From positions 401,432,249 to 401,496,248 of the forward strand of contig NC_061510.1 of the NCBI RefSeq assembly GCF_022539505.1: a stretch of DNA of 64,000 nt, in the 5' to 3' direction. Positions 32,690 to 44,558 of the stretch are shown here, in pieces. Numbering within the stretch: position 1 is the stretch's first letter; each line of letters opens with the position of its first letter. This DNA is from Lolium rigidum (Eukaryota; Streptophyta; Magnoliopsida; Poales; Poaceae). The notes below the pieces were generated by a model. The model made no database searches. It saw only the letters and a list, made by a program, of their open reading frames with translations, and had not been told where the DNA came from. A program made the position numbers and the translations under genes.

Positions 32690-33440
32690 CGTGGTCACCC
32701 TAATGGAGCACCATGCCAATATGATTTTCCGACGGTGTCCATAGTTCATCGCAGCGTCGGTGCTTCAAACAGTAGACGCTGATCAGCATAAACCCACTCT
32801 GCTTCTCCTTGGCCACCATCACAACTCTATGCGGCAATCTGTTTGTAAGAAACATAATATAATCTATGTAAAAGCAGCCAAATTTGAAATGTATAATATA
32901 ACAATGATTCCCGACAATTGTACAAACATCGATCATTACATAATACTTTACACAAGAAAGCATGGACAAGAAGTACATGTAAACATGAAAAATACATTTT
33001 TTTTACCCTGGGAAAGATCTATAAAGTAGCAGATACAATATAACCACAAATTGGTTAACTGATTCCTCCCAAATATGGAAACCAAAGTGCAGCTAATACC
33101 CTCTCCTCGGGTCACGGTAGCCGTCGAAGAGATCGAAACGGTCACCATGCGAGGTGGAACAGCTTCCGGCGTTGAGGTTCTTCCGGATTGAGCAGCCTAG
33201 ATCTCCTACTGCATCGGCCAGCAATCAGTGAAACCGGGAAAGCCGCATGCCTACCGCCGGCGCGCGAGAAAAACCAGCCACGCTCGCCGGTGCGGACTTT
33301 AACAAATGAAGCGTGGTGAGAGATTGGGGCGAGGGAGGAGAGCTTGGGACGAACGGGAAGCACGGCGACGAGGACGGGAAAGTCGCTCGACGGCGTTCTG
33401 GCAACGATTTGGGAGGCATTATGGAAGGCAACGAATAAAT
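32690..33440 (-). other. Coding-like but unrecognised minus-strand DNA
   Basis: Minus-strand frames such as LPHRVVMVAKEKQSGFMLIS (about 32850) and, upstream, a GC-richer frame with an Arg-rich stretch at 33363-33142 look like decayed exons. No domain is recognised and no single frame spans the region. Confidence 0.3.
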
Positions 33441-33451
33441 GCAGGTATTAA

Positions 33452-33902
33452 GAGCATCCCCAGCCGTTGGAGGCCCCCGGGCCATAATCCAGATGAAAAT
33501 TCGTCCGGATTGGATCTATTTTTGGTATGGGGAGCAACGATTTTCCATAATATTCTCATAAGAGATTGAGGATTAGTTGTCCAAACTGAAACTTCCACCA
33601 TGAATCATGGCTTTAGGTAGCGGCCCAATGTTCTTCTCTAACATTATGCATACTCAAAGGGAATTTGCGCGGGCCAGAACGCGGAATCTTCACTGACACG
33701 CGGGCCAGAGCGCGGAATTTGCTCCATCCGGAGTCCCCGGTAGCACCCCGGGAAACCGAGGATGGCCTGGGGAGTCCGGACGGATTTAGGCCCAAATCCG
33801 GACTAAAACGAGTAGCTGGGGGCGTGACTGGGCCAGTTTCGTCCGTCCGGATGAAAAAAAGAGGCCCTGGGGAGCTTCCCGAGGGTATGACTGGAGATGC
33901 TC
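33452..33902. mobile_element. Tourist-like MITE with GAGCATCYCC ends (second copy)
   Basis: GAGCATCCCCAGCC at the left and GACTGGAGATGCTC at the right are inverted repeats, bordered by TAA on both sides. The sequence is colinear with the inverse of 21496-21824 (shared GTTGGAGGCCCCCGGG, TGGGGARCAACGATTTTCC), but is about 120 bp longer because of an AT-rich centre (33555-33660). Confidence 0.8.
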
Positions 33903-34162
33903 TAACTGCTAGTGATTTCCGGATTTGAATGGGCAAAAGTCTGTCTAACGTGTGAAAAAAAGGAATGGGAGCCGTCCGATGGAAAGAAAAATCGACGTGG
34001 TTGGAGAGGTCCGACGAAACGAGTCCCATCGGCCTCCGTTGTTTAGTGTTTACCCGGCATATTGCTCCACACATTTCCCGTTTGGATTTCAGAAAAGAGG
34101 GTCTACCTGTGATGGAATTTCAAACACTCGCCACCAAGCCGATGCGAGCATATGAGCGTAAA

Positions 34163-34470
34163 ACTAGTCCCAATGGGAGTATCATAAGTAGTATCATGCA
34201 TGCCATGTTGGTAAAAATCTGATGTGTCACATCAATTAATGAGGTGAGAGATGAGAGTAGTATCATAATATGATACCGTATCATGACACATAAACCTAGA
34301 AAACTTCATGACAATACATCATGTACACACATTTGCATTGAGATTCTACAAAATATTAAATATGACATAAGTATGATACCATATTATGATACTATGCATT
34401 GTGGAAATGGTATCACAAACTAGTATCATGTACATGATACTAGTGTATGATACTTCTCATTGTGACTAGT
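34163..34470. mobile_element. MITE with ACTAGTCNCAATG ends
   Basis: ACTAGTCCCAATGGGAGTAT at the left pairs with the inverse of ATACTTCTCATTGTGACTAGT at the right. GTATCAT/ATGATAC words recur at least ten times inside. No clear target duplication, so the superfamily is not assigned. Confidence 0.6.
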
Positions 34471-34736
34471 CTTAGGCACAACACGAGAAAAGGTCGCCTC
34501 GCTTCTCTCGACGCTCGCGGCTGACTTTTACTGGGCGGTAAACCGGGGAAGCGGCATGTGCATGGCGTGCCACGCGATGTACCTAGCCAGCGATGGCGAA
34601 TTGGCGATGAACATGAAGGCCGGCACAGCAAGACCTTTGATAACCACATTTTCCGGCGAGGCTTGCATGCATGATGACGAGACATGTGACCTTGGTGTTT
34701 CTGGCTTTGCCTTAACTAGGTATGACGGGCGGTGGA
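34471..34736. other. Flanking DNA, no gene recognised
   Basis: GC-moderate sequence before the Copia cluster. A minus-strand frame here (34761-34528) looks protein-like (NSPSLARYIAWHAMHMPLPR), but I do not recognise it, and it is cut by the LTR. Confidence 0.35.
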
Positions 34737-35607
34737 TGTTGGAGATATGCCCAAGAGGCAATAATAAAATGGTTATTATAATATATCTTTGTGTTTATGA
34801 TAAATGTTTGCATGCCATGCTATAATTGTATTAACCGAAACATTGATACATGTGTGTTATGTGAACAACAAGGAGTCCCTAGTAAGCCTCTTGTATAACT
34901 AGTTTGTTGATTAATACATGATCATGGTTTCATGATCATGAAGATTGGATGTTATTAATAACAAGGTTATGTCATTAGATGAATGATATAATGGACACAC
35001 ACCCAAATAAAGCATAGCATAAGATCACGTCATTAAGTTCAGCTTGCTATTAGCTTCCGATACATACTTACCTAGTCCTTCGACCATGAGATCATGTAAA
35101 TCACTTATACCGGAAGGGTACTTTGATTACATCAAACGCCACTGCGTAAATGGGTGGTTATAAAGGTGGGATTAAGTATTCGGAAAGTATGAGTTAAGGC
35201 ATATGGATCAAGAGTGGGATTTGTCCATCCCGATGACGGATAGATATACACTGGGACCTCTCGGTGGAATGTCGTCTGATTAGCTTGCAAGCATGTGAAT
35301 AGTTCACAAGAGATGATATGCCGCGGTACGAGTAAAGAGTACTTGTCGGAGACGAGGTTGAACGAGGTATAGAGATACCGATGATCAAACCTCGGACAAG
35401 TAAAATATCGCGAGACAAAGGGAATCGGTATCGTATGTAAATGGTTCAATCAATCACTAAGTTATCGTTGAATATGTGGGAGCCATTATGGATCTCCAGA
35501 TCCCGCTATTGGTTATTGGTCGGAGAAGAGTCTCAACCATGTCTGCATAGTTCACGAACCGTAGGGTGACACACTTAAGGTTTGATGTCGTTTTAAGTAG
35601 ATATGGA
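34737..35607 (+). mobile_element. Copia LTR A (Angela/BARE/WIS-type), truncated host LTR
   Basis: Begins TGTTGGAGATATGCCCAAG, the start of this Triticeae Copia LTR group, and runs colinear with LTRs B and C for 870 bp. It stops mid-LTR at AGATATGGA, where LTR B begins. B lies in its middle, so A is the older host. The remaining half of A is not found to the right, where the sequence enters the gap. Confidence 0.8.
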
Positions 35608-36957
35608 TGTTGGAGATATGCCCAAGAGGCAATAATAAAAGTGGTTATTATATATCTTTGTGTTTATGATAAATGTTTATATACCATGCTATTATTGTAT
35701 TAACTGAAACATTGATACATGTGTGTTATGTAAACAATAATGAGTCCCTAGTAAGCCTCTTAACTAGCTTGTTGATTAATAGATGATCATAGTTTCATGA
35801 TCATGAACATTGGATGTTATTAATAACAAGGTTATGTCATTATATGAATGATGTAATGGACACACCCAATTAAGCGTAGCATAAGATCACGTCATTAAGT
35901 TATTTGCTATAAGCTTTCGATACATAGTTACCTAGTCCTTTCGACCATGAGATCATATAAATCACTTATACCGGAAAGGTATTTTGATTACATCAAACGC
36001 CACTGCGTAAATGGGTGGTTATAAAGGTGGGATTAAGTATCCGGAAAGTATGAGTTGAGGCATATGGATCAACAGTGGGATTTGTCCATCCCGATGATGG
36101 ATAGATATACTCTGGGCCCTCTCGGTGGAATGTCGTCTATATTAGCTTGCAAGCATATGAATGGTTCATAAGAGACCACATACCACGGTACGAGTAAAGA
36201 GTACTTGTCGGAGACGAGGTTGAACAAGGTATAGAGATACCGATGATCAAACCTCGGACAAGTAAAATATCGCGTGACAAAGGGAATTGGTATCGTATGT
36301 GAATGGTTCATTCGATCACTAAGTCATCGTTGAATATGTGGGAGCCATTATGGCTCTCCAGATCCCGCTAGTGGTTCTTGGTCGGAGAGTGGTCTCAACC
36401 ATGTCTACATAGTTCGCGAACCGTAGGGTGACACACTTAAGGTTTGATGTCGTTTAAGTAGATATGGAAATATGGAATGGAGTTCGAAGTTTTGTTCGGA
36501 GTCTCGGATGGGATCCAGGACATCACAAGGAGGTCCGGAATGGTTCGGAGAATAAGATTAATATATAGGAAGCCATTTTCTAGGTTTGAAAATTATCCGG
36601 TATTTTTTTGGAAGGTTCTAGAAGGTTCTAGAAGAGTCCGGAAGAAATCAGCATGGAAGGTGGAGTCCTAGAGGGACTCCACCCACCTTGGCCGGCCAGC
36701 CTAAGGGAGGAGGAGTCCCAAGTGGACTCCTCCCCATGGTGGCCGGCCACCCCACCAAAGGAAAGGGGAGTCCCACTCCCCTAGGTTTGGTCATATGGAA
36801 GGTTTTATGTTGGGGTCTTATTCGGAGACTTTTGACCTAATCCTTGGGGCTTCGACCTATATAAAGAGAGGAGGGGAGGGGCTGGCCGGCCACTCTTGCC
36901 ACCACCTTGGCCGCACCCCTTTGAGGGCCGGCGCCCAAGCCCCCCTCTCCCAAACCC

Positions 36958-38735
36958 TGTTGGAGATATGCCCAAGAGGCAATAATAAAAGTAGTTATTA
37001 TATATCTTTATGTTTATGATAAATGTTTATATACCATGCTATAATTGTATTAACCGAAACATTAGTACATGTGTGATATGTAGACAACAAGAAGTCCCTA
37101 GTATGCCTCTTAAACTAGCTTGTTGATTAATGGATGATTAGTTTCATAATCATGAACATTGGATGTTATTAATAACAAGGTTATATCATTATATGAATGA
37201 TGTAATGGACACACCCAATTAAGCGTAGCATAAGATCTCGTCATTAAGTTATTTGCTATAAGCTTTCGATACATAGTTACCTAGTCCTTATGACCATGAG
37301 ATCATGTAAATCACTTATACCGGAAAGGTACTTTGATTACACCAAACGCCACTGCGTAAATGGGTGGTTATAAAGGTGGGATTAAGTATCCGGAAAGTAT
37401 GAGTTGAGGCATATGGATCAACAGTGGGATTTGTCCATCCCGATGACGGATAGATATACTCTGGGCCCTCTCGGTGGAATGTCATCTAAATGTCTTGCAA
37501 GCATATGAATAAGTTCATAAGAGACCACATACCACGGTACGAGTAAAGAGTACTTGTCAGGAGACGAGGTTGAACAAGGTATAGAGTGATACCGAAGATC
37601 AAACCTCGGACAAGTAAAATATCGCGTGACAAAGGGAATTGGTATTGTATGTGAATGGTTCATTCGATCACTAAAGTCATCGTTGAATATGTGGGAGCCA
37701 TTATGGATCTCCCAGATCCCGCTATTGGTTATTGGTCGGAGTGAGTACTCAACCATGTCCGCATAGTTCGCGAACCGTAGGGTGACACACTTAAAGTTGG
37801 ATGTTGAAATGGTAGAACTTGAATATGGAATGGAGTTCGAATATTTGTTCGGAATCCCGGATGAGATCCCGGACATCACGAGGAGTCCGGAATGGTCCGG
37901 AGAATAAGATTCATATATAGGATGTCATTTTATGTGAATTAAAATGATGCGGAAGGTTCTATGGAAGGTTCTAGAAGGTTCTAGAAAAGTCCGGAAGAAA
38001 CCACCAAGGAAGGTGGAGTCCCGGAGGGACTCCACCTCCATGGCCGGCCAACCCTAGTGGGGAGGAGTCCCAAGTGGACCCCCCCTATGGGGGCCGGCCA
38101 CCCCCCCACATGGAAGGGGGGAATCCCACCCAAGTGGGATTCCCACCTTGGGTAGGTTTCCCTATCACATGGAAGGTTTTGGGTTCGGGTCTGATTCGGA
38201 GACTTGTAGTCCAACACTTGGGGTTTCCACCTATATAATGAGGGGCCAAGGGGAGGGGGTCGGCCACCCCAAGACCACAACCTGGCCGCCCCCATTGAGT
38301 GGCCGGCCACCCCCCCCCAAACCCTAGCCGCCCCCCTCTCCTCCATAGCTCCCGCGTGCTTTAGCGAAGCTCCGTCGGAGTTCTCCACCGCCACCGACAC
38401 CACGCCGTCGTGCTGTCGGATTCAAGAGGAGCTACTACTTCCGCTGCCCGCTGGAACGGGAGGTGGACGTTGTCTTCATCAACAACCGAACGTGTGACCG
38501 AGTACGGAGGTGCTGCCCGTTCGTGGCGCCGTGATCAAGATCTTCTACGCGCATTTGCAAGCGGCAAGTGAACGTCTACCGCAGAAACAAGAGCCTCATC
38601 TTGTAGGCTTTGGAATCTCTTCAAGGGTGAGACTCGATAATCCCCTCGTTGCTACCGTCTTCTAGATTGCATCTTGGCTTGGATTTCGTGTTCGCGGTAG
38701 GAAATTTTTTGTTTTCTATGCAACGTTATCCTACA
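36958..38735 (+). mobile_element. Solo LTR C of the same Copia family, nested in the LTR of B
   Basis: 1778 bp with TGTTGG...CCTACA ends, flanked by a perfect 5-bp duplication AACCC (36953-36957 and 38736-38740). TATATAATG at 38232 is its TATA box. GC-rich leader sequence follows (38240-38350). There is no internal region, which marks it as a solo LTR left by recombination between the two LTRs of one element. Confidence 0.9.
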
Positions 38736-39150
38736 AACCCTAGCTACCTCTCCTCCACATAACTCCCGCATACGCTTAGGTGAAGCCCTGCTGGAGTTCT
38801 CCACCACCACCGCCACCACGTCGTCGTGCTGCCGGGATTCCGAGGAGGATCTACTACTTCTGCTGCCCGCTGGAACGGGGAGAAGGACGTCGTCTTCATC
38901 AACACCGAACGTGTGACCGAGCACGGATGTGCTGCCCGATTGTGGCACCGTCAAGATCTTCTACGTGCTTTTGAAAGCGGCAAGTGATCGTCTACCGCAG
39001 CAACGAGAGCCTCCTCTTGTAGGCTTTGGAAATCTTCAAGGGTTAGTCTCGTTCATCCCCTCGTTGCTACCGTCTTCTAGATTGCATCTTGGCTTGGATT
39101 GCGTTCTCGCGGTAGGAAATTTTTTGTTTTCTATGCTACGAATCCCATCA

Positions 39151-39165
39151 ATGGTATCAGTGCCG
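39151..39165 (+). other. Copia primer-binding site (initiator tRNA-Met type)
   Basis: ATGGTATCAGTGCCG directly follows the end of LTR B. It matches the TGGTATCAGAGC core complementary to the 3' end of initiator tRNA-Met, with one mismatch (T for A). Confidence 0.8.
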
Positions 39166-39936
39166 TGTCTATGCATAGATGGTTGCACGAGTAGAACACA
39201 ATTGTTTTGTGGGCGTTGATGCTTTGTTGTCTTTAGTTCGAGTACTTTGCATCTTTGTGGCATGGTGGGATGAAGCGGCTCGGGCTAACTTTACATGACC
39301 GCGTTCATGAGACTTGCTCCACGTTCGACATGCAACTTGTATTGCATAAGTGGCTTTGCGGGTGTCTGTCTCTCCCACCATAGTGAAGATTCAATTTAAT
39401 CTTTCTATTGACAACACTAGTATCACCGTTGTGGTTCATGTTCGTAGGTAGATTGGATCTTACTCGAAAACCCTAAACCACGTAAAATATGCAAACCAAA
39501 TTAGAGACGTCTAACTTGTTTTTGCGGGGTTTGGTGATGTGATATGGCCATGATGTGATGATGAATATGTATGAGATGATCATTATTGTATTGTGGCAAC
39601 CGGCAGGAGCCTTATGGTTGTCTTTAAATTTCATGTTGAGTAGTATTTCAAAATAGTTGTAATAGTTGCTACATAAGGTGAACAACCATGAAGATGGCGC
39701 CATGGACCTTGACGCTACGCCGACGATGATGGAGATCATGCCCGTTGATGATGGAGATCATGTCCGTGCTTTGGAGATGAAGATCGAAGGCGCAAAGACT
39801 AAAGGGCCATATCATATCACATATGAATTGCATGTGATGTTAATCCTTTATGCATCTTATTTTGCTTAGAACGCGACGGTAGCATTATAAGATGATCCCT
39901 CACATTAATATCAAGATAATAAAGTGTTCTCCCCTT

Positions 39937-40949
39937 GTATGCACCGTTACAACAGTTCGTCGTTTCGAAGCATCTCGTGATGATCGGATGTGATAGATTC
40001 TACGTTCATAAACAACGGGTGTAAGCCATGTTTGCACACGCAGAATACTTGGGTTTGCTTGACGAGCCTAGCATGTACAGACATGGCCTCGGGACAACGG
40101 AAACCGAAAGGTTGAACACGAGTCATATGGATGATATGATCAACATGTTGATGTTCACCATTGAAGCAACATCATCTCACGTGATGATCGGTTTTGGTGT
40201 AGTGGATGTGGATCGTGTACCACTTAACAACTATGAGGGATGTTGTATTAAGTGGGAGTTCATTAGTAATTAGATTAAAACATGAACTAATTATCATAAA
40301 CATAGTCTGAGTAGTATTTTGAATTAATTTTGTAGCATTGGCATCCGTTTTTCTACCATGCGCTAGTCTTGTAATTGAGATAGAAATACTGTTAAAATCT
40401 GACAAGAAACTTTACGGACTGGTACCGTATTGTTCAAGAATCAAGAATTATTTAAGTCCTATTGCAAACTTTTAGTAAACCTCACATTGTTGATTCAAAG
40501 AGCTATGATTTCAATTAGTACCTAAAGTTATCTTGTCTTCATGAAACTTGAAGTTCAAATCTGTTTGAAAAAGTAAGGAGCTGAAAATTTAGTTTTCAGA
40601 AATAAGCAAGGTATGAGATATATGTGATATCTAAGACCTTATTGCAAGATGATAGAATATAATCTAGTGAGACTACATAAACTCATAAGTTTTATGGGAA
40701 TGTACGAAGGTTGAAGACGCCCGGCGTCCCAATTCTCCAACTAAGTTGGACACTAAAGATATTCGCATATCTATGAAATGATCGTCCTTAGTATGCACCG
40801 TTGCTAAGACTCGTTGTTTCGAAGCATCTCATGATGATCGGGTGTTATAGATTCTACGAGTGCATGCAACGGGTGCAAGTCAGATTTGCACATGCGAATA
40901 CTGAGGTTAAACTTTAAACGAGCCTAGCATGTACAGACATGGTCTCGGT
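39937..40949 (+). repeat. Internal direct duplication in Copia B leader
   Basis: GCACCGTT...TCGTTTCGAAGCATCTC through CCTAGCATGTACAGACATGG occurs at 39937-40093 and again at 40791-40949. The second copy looks more canonical. The intervening 700 bp is AT-rich and also retrotransposon-like. Confidence 0.7.
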
Positions 40950-41105
40950 AAGTCATCATGAAATAATGGATAAAATTATGAGTGAAATTGTTCATCATAT
41001 TACAAGGTTACTAATAGTGAAATCCGGAACACTTGTCATATGATGATCAACTTCAAAGTAAGAACCTCAAGGTTATTGGTATTTGACCAACAAACCTAGA
41101 AGTTA

Positions 41106-41339
41106 TTGAAGGTGAAGTGTTTTTCTAGAATGAGGAAAGCTAAAAGAGAAACAGCAAAAGATATTTTGGCAGAAAGAAAGAAAAGACTAGAAAGTCTAGC
41201 TCTGGTGTATATAAATGATATACATGTTATGGATGTATTCCTCGTTTGGTCACACAATGAAATTCCTGGGTATTTGTACCATATTGGTTGGTATGAAGTG
41301 TCATACAAAACAACGCAATACAAGAATACAATGGCCTAA
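41106..41339 (+). pseudogene. Copia gag-region fragment
   Basis: A 77-codon frame, rich in Lys/Arg/Glu (KAKRETAKDILAERKKRLES), lies between the leader and pol, where gag would be expected. No CCHC knuckle is visible. Assignment is by position. Confidence 0.35.
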
Positions 41340-41593
41340 GTGACTGACAAGGAATATGATAGGAATGCACGTCTAGAACAAAAATAAAGTGTTATTATGT
41401 TCATCGTTGGCATTTTATCTAGCCCTTAGAATTTATAATAAAGAACTTAATAATTGTTATTTTGCTCTGGTCAAATGAAAACAATGAGTTGTTCAAATTA
41501 TGGCATTACTCCATGTACGATGGATAAGTTATTATAAATCTTAATGGTGAAACACACACACATAATACTGACGCTAAAATGCCATAAGGCAAA

Positions 41594-43415
41594 TGATTCG
41601 AATTACACTTATTTGTGGAACCGCCATTTAGGTCATGTTAGAAAGGAGCGCATGAAGGAACTCCATGCAAATGGATTTTTGGAGTCATCTGATTTTTGAA
41701 TCATTTGGCGCTTGCAAATCTTTTCTAAAGAGAATGACTAAAATACCGTTCATAGGCCAAGAGTTGAACAGACAACTAACTTAGTGGAAACATACATGAT
41801 GATGTATGAGGTTCACTAGGCATAGTTGTGTGCGGGAGATTCTTCTATTTCATGAAAACTTCCAACAATGAATTGAGTATATATGTGGATATATTCGATA
41901 AGGAAGAAGTTTGAAACATTTGAATGGATTCAAATAAATATCAGCATGAAGTGGAAATCATCGTAATAGAAAAGTCAAATATCTATGATTGGATCATGGG
42001 GGAAATATTTGAATTACGAGTTTTAGCAAACATCTAAGAAAGTTATGAAATTGTTCTACAACTCACGTTTCTTGGAGTATCATAATGATGATGGAGTATC
42101 CGAGAGATGTATCCAAACCTTGTTGGATCAATGATGAGATAAAATATTGATGCCATTATATTTTTGTGGATTATGCTTTAGAGACTACCGCTTTTACACT
42201 TGAATAGAGCATCATCATGATCCGTTGAAATGACACCATACGAGTTATGGCATGGGTATGAACCCTAATAGTCCTTTCTTAAATTTTGGAATGCATAGCA
42301 TAAAGTAAATAAGTTTACAACCAAAATCGGATGAATGTCTTTCTTGGTTATCCCACAGAATTGATTGGAAAATCTTTCCACTATGGAGACAAAGACAAAA
42401 GTGTTTGTCGATGTTTCTTACTTATTTCCAAGAAATTGTTTTTAGCGAAGTATTTGAGTGGGAGGACAATAGAACTTGATAAGGTTTATGAACCTGAGCA
42501 TAATGATCGAGTAGCGCAGCATCGGAATTGGTTCCGGAAGCGGCCACGACGATCATGGCTCCCATGTCTACAAAATGTTATAGTCATGGAGATCGAAGTA
42601 CTTATTGAACCTTGTAGGTATGGTTTACTTTGTGATCAAATAAATGATTTGTGAACAAAGGATTGTTTTTGAACAATGATAAACCAACAACATACAAAGA
42701 TGTTATGATGGGCCCTGACTCCGTTAAAATAGCTATACGCCATGAAATCCAAGATAGATGAATACTTTTTGCAAGTAAATGGATCTATAAAATTGATGGA
42801 CTTGGATGGAATATCCTTGAATAAGCTCGACTTGTCGAAAAGTTGTTTACGACAAAGTTCAAAGAGTTGACTACGCTAATATTAGATCTTCTGTAGCAAT
42901 GCTTATAGTCTATGTGGATTATTCTAATAATAGCTACATATTTCTTTCATGAGATATGATAGTAGGATGGCAAAATACATTACTAAACAGAAGTGTGTAT
43001 TAAAGGTGTATACAAGATACAACCAATTGTTTTGCTAGTCCGTGGAATACTAGATAGGTATACGAACTTCAATTGGATGAAGTGAGTATCGCGGAAGTTG
43101 GAATCTTCACCGGATGAAATAGTCAAAGAGTTTTGGATTTCATCGAAAGCGATGAAGATGCTTGCATTTGCAAGAAATTAAGTGGGAGCGCTGAGACATA
43201 TTTATAATACTTTATGTAGATGACATATAGTTGGTTATAAATGATGTAATTATATACTTGATTATAAAAGGTTTCATTGAGAATTAACTTCAATGAAAGA
43301 ATATGGACAAAAACATATTTAGTGTCAAGATCTATGAAGATAGATTGAAACACATAATAAGTTTAAGTCAAAGTACATAGAATGGATATTGAAGTAGTTC
43401 AATATAGAAATATTA
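41594..43415 (+). pseudogene. Copia pol remnant (integrase to reverse transcriptase)
   Basis: Shifting frames give the gag-pre-integrase motif TYLWNRHLGHVRKERMKELH (about 41610-41670), then KSFLKRMTKIPF and, about 42070, FLEYHNDDGVSER (integrase core GxxxNGVSER). Further on come CLSWL/FFVGYP-like sequence (near 42340), SWISSKAMKM, and ILYVDD at 43206-43223, the reverse-transcriptase catalytic motif. The order is integrase before RT, which defines Copia. Dozens of stops and indels make it a fossil. It continues to the gap. Confidence 0.75.
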
Positions 43416-43515
43416 NNNNNNNNNNNNNNNNNNNNNNNNNNNNNNNNNNNNNNNNNNNNNNNNNNNNNNNNNNNNNNNNNNNNNNNNNNNNNNNNNNNNN
43501 NNNNNNNNNNNNNNN
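43416..43515. other. Assembly gap (100 N)
   Basis: Exactly 100 N, the usual placeholder for a gap of unknown size. Left of it is Copia pol, right of it is the middle of a Gypsy 5' LTR. Both the Copia 3' LTR and the Gypsy 5' start are missing. Confidence 1.
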
Positions 43516-44396
43516 TTATTTATATCTCTTTAAGATTGCAGCATGTTGTATCACAATTTATCCATGTGCTACTCTAGTGATTTGTTATTAAAGTAGTTTA
43601 TTCCTCCTGCATGTGTGCAAAGGTGACGATGCGTGCACCGTGTTAGTACTTGGTTTATGCTATGATCATGATCTCTTGTAGATTATGGAGTTAACTATTG
43701 CTATGATAATATTGATGTGATCTATTCCTCCTACATATGCATGAAGGTGACAGTGTGCATGCTATGCTAGTACTTGGTTTAGTATGTTGATCTATCTTAC
43801 ACTAAAGGTTACTTAAACATGAGCATTATTGTGGAGCTTGTTAACTCCGGCATTGAGGGTTCGTGTAATCCTACGCAATGTGTTCATCATCCAACAAAAG
43901 TGTAGAGTATGCATTTATCTATTCCATTATGTGATCAATGTTGAGAGTGTCCACTAGTGAAAGTGTAATCCCTAGGCCTTGTTCCTAAATACTGCTGAGT
44001 TACTACTGCTTGTTTACTACTCTTGTGTTACTACTTGCTGAGTTACTACTGCTTGTTTACTACTCTTGCGTTACTACTTGCTGCAATACCACCACCATCA
44101 ACTACACGCCAAGCACTTTTACGGCACCGTTGCTACTTGCTCATACTTATTTATACCACACTGTATTTCACTATCTCTTCGCCGAACTAGTGCACCTATT
44201 TGGTGTGTTGGGGACACAAGAGACTTCTTGCTTTGTGGTTGCGGGGTTGCATGAGAGGGATATCTTTGACCTCTTCCTCCACGAGTTCGATAAACCTTGG
44301 GTATCCACTTAAGGGAAACTTGCTTGCTGTTCTACAAACCTCTGCTCTTGGAGGCCCAACACTTGTCTACGGAAAGGAGGGGGAACGTAGACATCA
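43516..44396 (+). repeat. Partial 5' LTR of Gypsy copy 1
   Basis: Colinear with 48764-49651 of the 3' LTR. Differences are mostly 1-3 base indels (for example CCTCCTGCATG against CCTCCTCGCATG). The first part is lost in the gap. Confidence 0.85.
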
Positions 44397-44558
44397 AGCA
44401 CTTTTACGGCGCCGTTGCCGGGAGGAAAGGTAAAAGGCTCTCATACTCCGGTCTCGGGTAAAGTATTTTTACGGCGCCGTTGTGTGTGTGCTCAAAGCTA
44501 TTTCCTTTAGATCCTGCAATTGCATCTTGTTGTTTCTTGTTTACACTAGTTTGGCATA

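Larger units (their letters stand above)
35608..43415 (+). mobile_element. Copia element B (Angela/BARE/WIS-type), 5' LTR plus decayed internal region
   Basis: The 5' LTR is 35608-36957 plus 38741-39150, interrupted by solo LTR C. It starts TGTTGG, has TATATAAA at 36859, and ends CCCATCA. It is about 1.76 kb without the insertion. The internal region (39151-43415) holds the primer-binding site, a decayed gag-like part and a pol pseudogene. It runs into the assembly gap, so the 3' LTR is not seen. The probable target duplication is ATGGA at its left. Confidence 0.8.

Noticed and set aside
41096..41323. Minus-strand 75-codon frame
   Set aside because: It lies antisense to Copia internal sequence and has no recognisable domain.
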